Positions 1 to 5,857 of a stretch of DNA of 27,517 bases are shown here, piece by piece. Each line of letters starts with the position of its first letter. The stretch's first letter is position 1. The position numbers and the translations under genes were made by a program. Source of the stretch: Paracoccus sp. SCSIO 75233 (GTDB lineage: Bacteria > Pseudomonadota > Alphaproteobacteria > Rhodobacterales > Rhodobacteraceae); contig NZ_CP115764.1 in assembly GCF_027912675.1 (NCBI RefSeq), positions 1 to 27,517 on the forward strand. The letters run 5' to 3'. A model generated the notes under the pieces. That model searched no databases. It saw only the letters and a program-made list of their open reading frames with translations, and had not been told where the DNA came from.

Positions 1-70
1 TGGAGGGGCGTTTTTGTGCCGTAACGCTGGGTTTTGAGGGGCAACGGATCAGCTCGGGCCGCGAGGCTGG

Positions 71-99
71 GTGTTATATATGTGTTAAATAATGTGTTA
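71..99 (+). repeat. AT-rich triple GTGTTA repeat of origin 1 (candidate unwinding element)
   Basis: GTGTTA occurs three times, at 71-76, 82-87 and 94-99, about one helical turn apart and separated by A/T-only or nearly A/T-only spacers. The block lies 55 nt before the first iteron of the adjacent repA. The same three-copy block at the same distance precedes the second repA at 12244-12272, which supports a role in origin melting. No consensus DnaA box (TTATCCACA) was seen in 1-70, unlike at the second origin. Confidence 0.6.
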
Positions 100-154
100 C
101 GCCCCAAACAAATGCAACTATCTTTCTGAAATAACAGTGATTTTTGGAGTAAGT

Positions 155-275
155 GGTGTGTAAAAGCACGAAGAATAGTGGGTGATAACACGAAAGAAGG
201 TGTGTAAAAGCACGAATCTCTTGACCTCGGTGGGTGAAAGCACGAATGTTGGCAGATGGTGGGTGATAACACGAA
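155..275 (+). repeat. Five iterons of origin 1 (RepA binding sites)
   Basis: Five 18-nt direct repeats start at 155, 177, 199, 229 and 258. Copies 1 and 3 read GGTGTGTAAAAGCACGAA. Copies 2, 4 and 5 are variants that all end in CACGAA. The first three are 22 nt apart, on one helical face, and the last two are at 30 and 29 nt. Copy 5 begins on the G of the repA start codon and runs into the gene, so initiator binding should also repress repA. Iterons directly upstream of a RepA gene are the classical layout of an iteron-controlled origin. Confidence 0.85.
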
Positions 276-1296
276 TTCACGATCTCCGCTTTTGCCGGAT
301 CGGATGCAGCAGGCGGACTTCTTTGTCTGCGACATCTTTGATGCTGCGCCCAAGGGCGACATGGCATCCATGGAGCATCCGATTTTCTCGATTTCAACAA
401 AGCCTGACAGGCATATTCGCCGTTACGAAAGCGGGCCAAATTTCGTTGAGATCACCCCTTCGATGAAGGGCCTGGCTACGGTCCATGATCGGGACGTGCT
501 GATCTATTGCATCAGTCAGTGCATTGCAGCGTTGAATGAGGAGCGGGAGGTCAGCCCGACCATTCGCTTTCGAGCTTACGACCTGCTGAAGGCCACAAAC
601 CGTGGAACGGACGGACGGGGCTATGAACAGCTCAGGGCCGCACTGGAACGTCTGCAAGGCACGATGATTACCACCAATCTGATTACCGGGGGCAAAGAAG
701 AGTTTGATGGTTTCGGGCTAATCGACCGGTTCAGGATCGTCCGGGAGACACGCGACGGGCGGATGCAGGAAGTGGAGATAAGGCTTTCGGACTGGGTATT
801 CAATGCCATCAGGCATCGTGAGGTTCTGACCCTGCACCGCGACTACTTCCGCCTGCGCAAGCCGTTGGAGCGGCGCATCTACGAGCTTGCTCGCAAGCAC
901 TGTGGCGCGAAGAAGGAATGGAAAATAGGGCTGGCTAAACTGCAAGCCAAGTGCGGCTCCAGCTCCACCGAAAAAGAATTTCGCCGCCTTGTCACGAATA
1001 TAGTGCGGCAGGACAGGCAACATACCCATATGCCCGACTATGCCGTCCGGCTGGAAGACGACATGGTGGTATTCACCAACCGGCGCAGCGATCAAACTGT
1101 GACCGCCGCCCCTGCCCTGTCGCATGTCCGGCTCGACCCGGAAGCCTACCACGATGCTCGGCAGGTAGCGCCTGGGTGGGACGTGTATGTTCTCGAACAG
1201 GAATGGCGGGAATGGATGACGGAACCGCCTCGCAATCCCAACGCCGCCTTCATCGGGTTCTGCAAGAAGGTTTTCGAGAGACGCAGCAGGCCCTAA
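256..1296 (+). CDS. repA: Plasmid replication initiator RepA (RPA family), copy 1
   Basis: This cytosolic protein of 346 aa should bind the upstream iterons and open the origin. It matches the RPA/COG5534 initiator family: the core runs from EHPIFSIS near residue 40 through a conserved threonine-proline-rich stretch and the block HRDYFRLRKPLERR near residue 200, and it ends in GWDVYVLEQEW and AAFIGFCKK. It is clearly homologous along its whole length to the second RepA at 11048-12088, also 346 aa. The ATG at 256 is chosen because both proteins then begin in the same register, with an NTNS motif near the N-terminus encoded by the fifth iteron. No good Shine-Dalgarno sequence precedes it. The 3' end overlaps the opposing partition gene by 4 nt. 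Confidence 0.9.
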   Translation: MVGDNTNSRSPLLPDRMQQADFFVCDIFDAAPKGDMASMEHPIFSISTKPDRHIRRYESGPNFVEITPSMKGLATVHDRDVLIYCISQCIAALNEEREVSPTIRFRAYDLLKATNRGTDGRGYEQLRAALERLQGTMITTNLITGGKEEFDGFGLIDRFRIVRETRDGRMQEVEIRLSDWVFNAIRHREVLTLHRDYFRLRKPLERRIYELARKHCGAKKEWKIGLAKLQAKCGSSSTEKEFRRLVTNIVRQDRQHTHMPDYAVRLEDDMVVFTNRRSDQTVTAAPALSHVRLDPEAYHDARQVAPGWDVYVLEQEWREWMTEPPRNPNAAFIGFCKKVFERRSRP

Positions 1297-1604
1297 TCGG
1301 AACCGCCTCGCTTCTCTGACAGCAGCAACTCAAGGCCTTGCCAAAGCGTGATGTTGCGCTCCTGGCAGAAAGCCCGAAACTCATCGACGACACGCTTAGG
1401 ACCAGGGATCGAAACCTTGTCCTGAGCTTCTTTGCGCTTTGGACCCGGCTTTAGCCTCGTGGAACCTTCCCGGCTGACAAACCCCAGAGATTTCCCGGCC
1501 TCAACGGCTTTCTCGACCGAATCCGGTTCAACTTTGAGCCGCGCTTTGGAAGCCTTCGAAGGCTGAGGAAGCTCGATACCTCCGCCAAAGCCATACTTAC
1601 TCAT
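1293..1604 (-). CDS. Small partition-site binding protein partnered with ParA (copy 1)
   Basis: A 103-aa basic protein translationally coupled to the upstream parA through a 4-nt ATGA overlap, with a GAGAGGG ribosome-binding sequence just before its ATG. The N-terminal half is Lys/Pro-rich and looks disordered. The C-terminal segment, about residues 65-98, has a strand followed by two helices (VSIPGPKRVVDEFRAFCQER, then LWQGLELLLSEK), consistent with a ribbon-helix-helix type DNA-binding fold. Position after parA is the main reason to call it the centromere-binding partner (ParB/ParG-like role); sequence alone does not prove this. Its end overlaps the end of repA tail to tail. Confidence 0.6.
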   Translation of the reverse strand: MSKYGFGGGIELPQPSKASKARLKVEPDSVEKAVEAGKSLGFVSREGSTRLKPGPKRKEAQDKVSIPGPKRVVDEFRAFCQERNITLWQGLELLLSEKRGGSD

Positions 1605-2329
1605 GCTGCCCTCTCTTTAGTGAGGGTGTGAATTACGGCCTGGGCATAGTCTCGGGCGTTCTCGATGGCCCCCGCGACCTGTTTCATTGCCTTGTCGGTG
1701 GCGGATGCTGGCTTCCCTTCGTGTTCTTTCGCAACGATGCCCGGCAATTCCGCCAGCAACACTCCGTCACGGAAGATGCGGGTGTAGGGCGCGCGTTTTG
1801 CAATGCGGATCGGCAATGTCGGGATGTTGTTTATTTCCATCTCTTGTCTCACGTCGCGCTCGTCCGTCGTCTGAAATGCTGCGTTTGTTCGCGTAAAGAG
1901 CAGCGAATACCCTATCGGTGAGCGGATCATGTTGGATGTGGTCTGCACTAACCGAACGGCCGCTGCAGCCTGTCGGGCCTCCATGGGTGAGCCATCGAGC
2001 GGAATGACGCAAAGGTCCGTCCGGGAAAGTGCGAAGGTGACAACCTGATCTTTCGACCCTTCGAGGTCGATGATCAGGTAATCCGCTTCGTCGGCAAGCT
2101 GATCAATCAGCTCCACCGTGTCCTCGGCCTGCGGACGTGCATGAACTGAGAAAGGCACATCGCGACCTTCCGCCTGCCGGCCTTCAGACCACGCAAGAAT
2201 GTTGGCGTTCGGATCAAGATCGAGAATGGATACCCGGCCACCCGAAAGGGCGATCTGTTCAGCCAGAAGGATGGCGGATGTCGTTTTCCCCGACCCGCCT
2301 TTCGGGTTTGCAAAGGTGATTACGTACAT
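1601..2329 (-). CDS. parA: ParA-family partition ATPase (copy 1)
   Basis: This 242-aa cytosolic ATPase of the ParA/MinD class should drive segregation of the replicon with the small partner encoded immediately downstream. The N-terminus carries the deviant Walker A motif KGGSGKTT at residues 10-17, followed by the switch region DLDPNANILAW and a Walker B-like LIIDLEGSKD. There is no N-terminal HTH domain, so this is a short (type Ib-like) ParA. The ATG at 2329 is chosen because it puts the Walker motif at the usual distance from the N-terminus; an in-frame GTG at 2380 would add 17 unlikely hydrophobic residues. No strong ribosome-binding site is visible. Confidence 0.88.
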   Translation of the reverse strand: MYVITFANPKGGSGKTTSAILLAEQIALSGGRVSILDLDPNANILAWSEGRQAEGRDVPFSVHARPQAEDTVELIDQLADEADYLIIDLEGSKDQVVTFALSRTDLCVIPLDGSPMEARQAAAAVRLVQTTSNMIRSPIGYSLLFTRTNAAFQTTDERDVRQEMEINNIPTLPIRIAKRAPYTRIFRDGVLLAELPGIVAKEHEGKPASATDKAMKQVAGAIENARDYAQAVIHTLTKERAA

Positions 2330-2456
2330 AGTCGCATCAAAGATAACATTAATGATAAAGTCAATATTAATAATAACCACAACTCTCGAGTTAGTTATAA
2401 CGCTAACTTTAGAGCTGATTTTGTTATCTCGTTAGCGGTAGGCCAGTGCTTGCGAA
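2330..2456 (-). promoter_or_regulatory. AT-rich repeat region upstream of parA: candidate promoter, operator or centromere
   Basis: The 127 nt between divergent parA and hicA are markedly AT-rich. They contain two related runs beginning ATTAAT (near 2348 and 2365) and an interrupted dyad with arms GTTAG (2390-2394) and CTAAC (2403-2407), with a further GTTAG at 2431-2435. Short repeats of this kind in front of a small parA operon commonly serve as both operator and centromere. The role here is inferred from position only. Confidence 0.4.
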
Positions 2457-2483
2457 ATGTGCAATCATTTGCTACATAGCCTG

Positions 2484-2738
2484 ATGAACAGCAAGCACCG
2501 CAAGATTCTGGAAATTGTCTTCACCGACCCCGTGTCTGGCACTGTCGAATGGTTGGCAATCGAACGCCTGCTTGTCGCTGCCGGTGCGCAGGTGATCGAG
2601 GGGCGCGGTTCGCGGGTCAGGTTCGAGAAGGATGGTGAGGTCGAGACGTTCCACCGTCCGCACCCAGCCAAAGAGGCCAAACGCTACCAGGTACGCGCTG
2701 CCCGCGCGTTTCTGGAACGGATCGGAGTAAGACCATGA
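2484..2738 (+). CDS. hicA: HicA-family toxin
   Basis: An 84-aa protein of the usual HicA length. HicA toxins are double-stranded-RNA-binding-fold mRNA interferases neutralised by HicB. The order of features fits the family: an N-terminal helix (HRKILEIVF), the IEGRGSRVRFEKDG strand pair, then FHRPHPAKEAKRY and a C-terminal helix ending in FLERIGV. The His that follows Gly-Ser in classical HicA is Arg here (GSRVRF), a variant I recall in proteobacterial homologues; FHRPHP supplies other histidines. The ATG at 2484 gives the family-typical N-terminus; an ATG at 2457 is also in frame. The stop overlaps the hicB start by 4 nt. A 29-nt piece of this gene recurs at 27391-27419. Confidence 0.82.
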   Translation: MNSKHRKILEIVFTDPVSGTVEWLAIERLLVAAGAQVIEGRGSRVRFEKDGEVETFHRPHPAKEAKRYQVRAARAFLERIGVRP

Positions 2739-3067
2739 CGAATACCATGACCTATAAGGGTTACTCGGCCCGCATCGAGTATGACGACGAAGATGGCATC
2801 TTCACCGGGCGTCTTGCCGGTATCCGTGATGGTGTCGGCTTCCATGCAGATACGGTCGAAGCCCTCCGGGATGCCTTCCATGAAGCCGTGGAAGACTACA
2901 TCGAAACCTGCGCGAAGAGCGGCAAGGAACCTCAGAAGGCTTTCTCCGGTCAAGTGATGTTCCGCGTAGATCCTGAAGTGCATCGCAAGGCGGCGCTGGC
3001 GGCCGAGCTGTCGGGCAAAAGTCTCAATCAATGGGCACAAGAAGTTCTGGAGCGCGCAGCAGGGTAG
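2735..3067 (+). CDS. hicB: HicB-family antitoxin
   Basis: A 110-aa antitoxin expected to bind HicA and autoregulate the operon. The N-terminal part (YKGYSARIEYDDEDGIFTGRLAG, then DTVEALRDAFHEAVEDYIETC) is the HicB partial RNase H-like fold with no catalytic role. The C-terminal 40 residues (FRVDPEVHRKAALAAELSGK, then SLNQWAQEVLERA) form a ribbon-helix-helix DNA-binding domain. The ATG overlaps the hicA TGA (ATGA), the normal translational coupling for this pair. The toxin-first order is usual for hicAB. The function on this plasmid is probably stabilisation by post-segregational killing. Confidence 0.88.
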   Translation: MTNTMTYKGYSARIEYDDEDGIFTGRLAGIRDGVGFHADTVEALRDAFHEAVEDYIETCAKSGKEPQKAFSGQVMFRVDPEVHRKAALAAELSGKSLNQWAQEVLERAAG

Positions 3068-3092
3068 GGGGGCCAAGCTTATCGGCCCTGGT

Positions 3093-3347
3093 TCACCCTG
3101 CGAGCTGATACCCGCGCTTCTGCTTGGCCCGATAAAGTGCATCCATCGCCTCTGCCGCACGACCCGCTTCTTCGAACAGCTCGATCCGGTGCCGTCCCTG
3201 GGTGCCGATCCGGCCCCATTCGCGCAAGAGCGACACGCCGCCGAACAGGTCCGGCATGAGACGCAGCCGGTAGAAGCGATACATATTGGCCTCGGGGTCT
3301 ACGCGCTCGATGCGAATGTCCTCGGGAAACATCTCAAGCTGTTGCAT
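3093..3347 (-). CDS. Stand-alone WGR-domain protein
   Basis: An 84-aa protein consisting almost entirely of one WGR domain. It has the segment ANMYRFYRLRLMPDLFGG followed by the diagnostic LLREWGRIGTQG, then a helical tail (FEEAGRAAEAMDALYRAKQKRG). WGR domains are nucleic-acid binding modules known from PARPs and from small bacterial proteins; no catalytic domain is present here. The ATG at 3347 is chosen because the domain begins right after it; upstream codons in this frame are shadows of the resolvase gene. The start overlaps the 3' end of the resolvase by 14 nt, so the two are probably cotranscribed. The biological role is unknown. Confidence 0.75.
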   Translation of the reverse strand: MQQLEMFPEDIRIERVDPEANMYRFYRLRLMPDLFGGVSLLREWGRIGTQGRHRIELFEEAGRAAEAMDALYRAKQKRGYQLAG

Positions 3348-3900
3348 CGGATGCCTCCCGCATGAGGCGGCTGACTGTCGAACGGTGAACCCCAAAGAGG
3401 CGCGCCGCCTCTGCCTCCGTCCGCTTGCCGGATCGTACCATGTCGCGGATTTCCCGGCGCTGGTCGTCGGAAAGCTTGGGCTTTCGCCCTGGGTGGCGTC
3501 CTTTCTTTCGGGCGCGCTCCAGACCGGCACGGGTGCGCTCCCGGATCATCTCACGCTCGAACTCGGCAAACACGCCCACCATCTGCATCATCATCCGCCC
3601 GGCGGGGGTGGTCGTGTCGATGGCTTCAGTCAGGGACCGGAATCCGGCACCGGCCGCGTCGATCTTCTCCATGATGGACAGAAGGTCTTTCAGGGAGCGT
3701 GACAGCCGGTCGAGCTTCCAGACAACGACCACATCGCCCTGGCGGAGCTGGTCGAGCATTCGGTGCAGCTCCGGTCGATCCCACCGGCCGCCGGACGCGC
3801 GCTCCTCGAACACACGCCCGCAACCAGCGGCCCGCAACGCATCGAGCTGCGCGGCCGTCGCCTGGTCGTCTGTCGAAACCCTCGCGTAGCCTAACTGCAT
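3334..3900 (-). CDS. Serine recombinase (Tn3 resolvase/DNA invertase family), copy 1
   Basis: A 188-aa small serine recombinase. The catalytic domain is complete: GYARVST with nucleophile Ser9, then the LDRLSRSLKDL motif, and the long E-helix region (MMMQMVGVFAEFEREMIRERTRAGLERARKKGR). The C-terminal 45 residues carry a helix-turn-helix (EAEAARLFGVHRSTVSRLM). Such proteins resolve cointegrates or dimers at res sites or invert DNA. The start is placed at the ATG in MQLGYARVS; an upstream in-frame codon would add 20 non-homologous residues. It is transcribed away from the second resolvase at 4117, and the WGR gene overlaps its end. Confidence 0.9.
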   Translation of the reverse strand: MQLGYARVSTDDQATAAQLDALRAAGCGRVFEERASGGRWDRPELHRMLDQLRQGDVVVVWKLDRLSRSLKDLLSIMEKIDAAGAGFRSLTEAIDTTTPAGRMMMQMVGVFAEFEREMIRERTRAGLERARKKGRHPGRKPKLSDDQRREIRDMVRSGKRTEAEAARLFGVHRSTVSRLMREASDATA

Positions 3901-4116
3901 GCCAACAGTGTTGCGCTTTCTTGTTGCTAAATAAAGCCAATTCACAACATATTTTTGCAACAGTTCGAGGTAGGGCAGAGGGCGCTACTTTTCACCGTAA
4001 AAACCCGTGAGTTTTTTGGGATTGCACGCTGACAGCGGCGCGCTGCATGTCGGCGGGGCAAGGGTGTGTTGCGAAATGGGAGGTTTTTGCGACGCTCCTG
4101 CCCTGAAAGGCCGCAG
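3901..4116. other. Intergenic region between two divergent resolvases (possible res sites)
   Basis: These 216 nt separate the two resolvase starts, where res sites of serine resolvases usually lie. GTGTTGCG occurs near 3909 and again at 4066-4073, with further TTGC and GCAAC words (near 3919 and 3955). I could not delineate the three paired half-site repeats of a textbook res site, so the assignment is positional. Confidence 0.3.
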
Positions 4117-4656
4117 ATGATTTTTGGATATGCCCGTGTCTCGACCCGTAGCCAGAGCCTCGATGCGCAGCAGGATGCGCTGTGGGCCAGCGACGCGGAA
4201 CGGATCTTCGCCGATCAGGCCAGCGGTACGGGCGTGGTGCGGCCTGAGCTTGAACGGCTTATTGATCAGCTGCGGCCGGGCGATATCGTCATGGTGACGA
4301 AATATGACCGGCTGGCGCGCTCGCTCAAGGAGCTGCTGGAGCTGGTCGAACGGATCCGTGCCGCCGGGGCGGATTTCCGCAGCCTGGCTGAAGAGATCGA
4401 CACATCCAGCCCGGCCGGGCGGCTGGTCTTTCATGTCTTCGGCTCGATTGCCGAGTTCGAGCGTGCGCGGATTGCCGAACGCACCCGAGAGGGGCTGGAG
4501 GCGGCACGGCGGCGGGGACGGATCGGTGGGCGGCCCCCTGCCCTGACGCCCGAACAGCGCGCCGAGGTGCGCCGGATGCGCGATCAGGAAAACCGCCCGG
4601 TTGCCGAGATCGCCCGGCTGTTCCGAGTCAGCACCCATACGGTCCGGCGGGCCTGA
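4117..4656 (+). CDS. Serine recombinase (Tn3 resolvase/DNA invertase family), copy 2
   Basis: A 179-aa serine recombinase related to, but clearly diverged from, the one encoded divergently at 3334-3900. It keeps GYARVST with nucleophile Ser9, KYDRLARSLKEL, and the helix SIAEFERARIAERTREGLEA, and ends in a helix-turn-helix (VAEIARLFRVSTHTVRR). The ATG at 4117 places Ser9 at the family position; the in-frame ATG at 4066 adds 17 unrelated residues. The gene stops just before a strong inverted repeat that starts the second partition region, so it may serve multimer resolution for the second replicon. Two resolvases fit the two-replicon picture. Confidence 0.9.
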   Translation: MIFGYARVSTRSQSLDAQQDALWASDAERIFADQASGTGVVRPELERLIDQLRPGDIVMVTKYDRLARSLKELLELVERIRAAGADFRSLAEEIDTSSPAGRLVFHVFGSIAEFERARIAERTREGLEAARRRGRIGGRPPALTPEQRAEVRRMRDQENRPVAEIARLFRVSTHTVRRA

Positions 4657-4662
4657 TGATAG

Positions 4663-4698
4663 GATGCTATATTCCTAGGATTATAGGAATATAGCATC
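4663..4698. repeat. Perfect 15-bp inverted repeat beside par operon 2 (centromere or terminator candidate)
   Basis: GATGCTATATTCCTA (4663-4677) is exactly complementary to TAGGAATATAGCATC (4684-4698) around a 6-nt loop. The inner word TAGGAATATA recurs on the other side of the par operon at 5717-5726 and 5757-5766. That bracketing favours a partition-site role over a simple terminator, although the hairpin lies just after the resolvase stop and could also act as one. Confidence 0.6.
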
Positions 4699-4700
4699 AT

Positions 4701-4724
4701 AGATCTCTGCAGTTCTAGAGATCT
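4701..4724. repeat. Second short inverted repeat (AGATCTCT...AGAGATCT)
   Basis: AGATCTCT at 4701-4708 and AGAGATCT at 4717-4724 are perfect 8-bp arms around 8 nt. The repeat immediately follows the 15-bp inverted repeat and precedes the end of the small par gene. It probably belongs to the same regulatory, centromere or terminator region. Confidence 0.45.
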
Positions 4725-4736
4725 AGCAATGTAGGA

Positions 4737-5009
4737 TTATATTTTTCCGTATTTTTCTTCCAGTAATTCAAGGGCTTCCTCAATGAGATCGGGCACCTTG
4801 CGGCGGGTGCGGATGGCGAGGATTTCATAACCATCGGCGGTACGGCGGGTGATGCGCTTGTTGAACTGGACCTTTTCGCCCTCGGCCTGATGGTCGAATT
4901 TCGCTGGTGTGCCGCCCGGGCTTACGGCGGGTTTTGCGGCATCCGGCGCTTCGTCACGGATTTCGGCGCGGCGGCGGGGCGGCTGGGCGAGTGTCAGACC
5001 TCTGGACAT
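4737..5009 (-). CDS. Small partition-site binding protein partnered with ParA (copy 2)
   Basis: A 90-aa protein encoded directly after parA2, whose stop overlaps this start by one base (TGATG). The N-terminal half is charged and Pro/Ala-rich. The C-terminal 45 residues form a strand then two helices (KVQFNKRITRRTADGYEILA, then RRKVPDLIEEALELLEEKYG), the pattern of a ribbon-helix-helix DNA-binding protein. Position and fold suggest the centromere-binding partner of ParA2. It has little visible similarity to the partner protein of the first par module, so the two modules are probably not interchangeable. A GTG one codon upstream (5012) is an alternative start. Confidence 0.62.
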   Translation of the reverse strand: MSRGLTLAQPPRRRAEIRDEAPDAAKPAVSPGGTPAKFDHQAEGEKVQFNKRITRRTADGYEILAIRTRRKVPDLIEEALELLEEKYGKI

Positions 5010-5650
5010 CACGCGGCCTCCTGGCTGGCTTGCAGGCGGTTCATGATCGCCTGCGCGACCTCCATCGCCTTTTCCTGCACCTTTGGAAACGGCACCTCCG
5101 AGGCTGCCCGCCCTTCGGCATGGCCCTGACGGATCGAGGCGAGCTCCGGGAAGACCGGGTCCAGCACATTCATCCGTGCCTTGGTCAGATAGCTGCGCGC
5201 GGCCCGGTCCTCGGCCTCTGACCCCTTAGCGCGGCAGAAGCAGAAATGGATCCGGCCGGGCGGCACCCCGGCCTCTTCCAGCTCAAAGGCGGCCTCTATC
5301 TGCGGCTCCATATCGTCGAGGCTGTAGCCTGTAGGCATCAGCACCAGATCGCTGTTACGCGCCATCACCCGGCCGCCCTGTTCGGCATGGGCCGGGCCGT
5401 CGAGGATCATCAGATCGAAATGCTGTGCGTCACCGATGGCGCGTTCAACGGTGCGGTATTTCTCGACCGCGATTTCGGGCGAGATGCCGCTCTGGTCGCG
5501 GCGGGCTTTCCATTTGGTCGATGTGCCTTGTGCCGGATCGAGATCGGCGATCTTCACCGCCCAACCGGCCCGTGCGACCTCGACGGCGATCAGCCGGGCC
5601 AGCGCGCTTTTGCCGACACCGCCCTTTTGCGAGATAAGCGAGATGATCAT
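5009..5650 (-). CDS. parA: ParA-family partition ATPase (copy 2)
   Basis: A 213-aa ParA ATPase without an N-terminal HTH domain. The start ATG has a good AGGA ribosome-binding sequence about 5 nt upstream. The deviant Walker A motif KGGVGKSA lies at residues 9-16, followed by KIADLDPAQGTSTKW and the Walker B-type segment LMILDGPAHAEQGG. The next gene overlaps by one base and encodes the putative DNA-binding partner. It differs markedly from ParA1 (KGGSGKTT, 242 aa), as expected for partition systems from two different replicons. It should promote segregation by forming ATP-dependent patches on the nucleoid. Confidence 0.9.
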   Translation of the reverse strand: MIISLISQKGGVGKSALARLIAVEVARAGWAVKIADLDPAQGTSTKWKARRDQSGISPEIAVEKYRTVERAIGDAQHFDLMILDGPAHAEQGGRVMARNSDLVLMPTGYSLDDMEPQIEAAFELEEAGVPPGRIHFCFCRAKGSEAEDRAARSYLTKARMNVLDPVFPELASIRQGHAEGRAASEVPFPKVQEKAMEVAQAIMNRLQASQEAA

Positions 5651-5715
5651 GTTCCTGCCCCTCTGCCCCTGTTTTTATTGGGTTCAGAATAGGGGAAATG
5701 CAGGATTCACGCAAA

Positions 5716-5769
5716 CTAGGAATATATGTTTCTAGAATTGCAGGGTCCTATGATCCTAGGAATATAGGA
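5716..5769. repeat. TAGGAATATA repeats upstream of parA2 (candidate centromere/operator)
   Basis: CTAGGAATATA at 5716-5726 and CCTAGGAATATAGGA at 5755-5769 lie upstream of parA2. The second copy also forms an inverted repeat with TCCTAT at 5746-5751. The same word occurs in the 15-bp inverted repeat at 4663-4698 beyond the other end of the operon. Repeats flanking a par operon suggest binding sites for the small partner protein. Confidence 0.5.
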
Positions 5770-5806
5770 TGAGTGTGTATGTGCGGGGTGCCCCCTGCAC
5801 AATGAA

Positions 5807-5832
5807 AAAGGGCGGGGAAATCCCCGCCCTTT
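5807..5832 (-). terminator. Rho-independent terminator of the RTX gene
   Basis: AAAGGGCGGGG (5807-5817) pairs perfectly with CCCCGCCCTTT (5822-5832) around AAAT. Read on the minus strand the hairpin is followed by a T-run. It lies 25 nt after the stop of the RTX gene transcribed in that direction, and it shields the par operon from that transcript. Confidence 0.88.
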
Positions 5833-5857
5833 CTGTTGGTTTGGCTCGAAAGATCGA

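Noticed and set aside
155..275. CRISPR-like repeat array
   Set aside because: Repeats are 18 nt with only 4-12 nt between them, lie next to repA and overlap its start; these are iterons. The same holds for 12069-12188.
3348..3530. N-terminal extension of the WGR protein to 145 aa
   Set aside because: The added residues are a shadow of the resolvase coding sequence in another frame and carry no domain.
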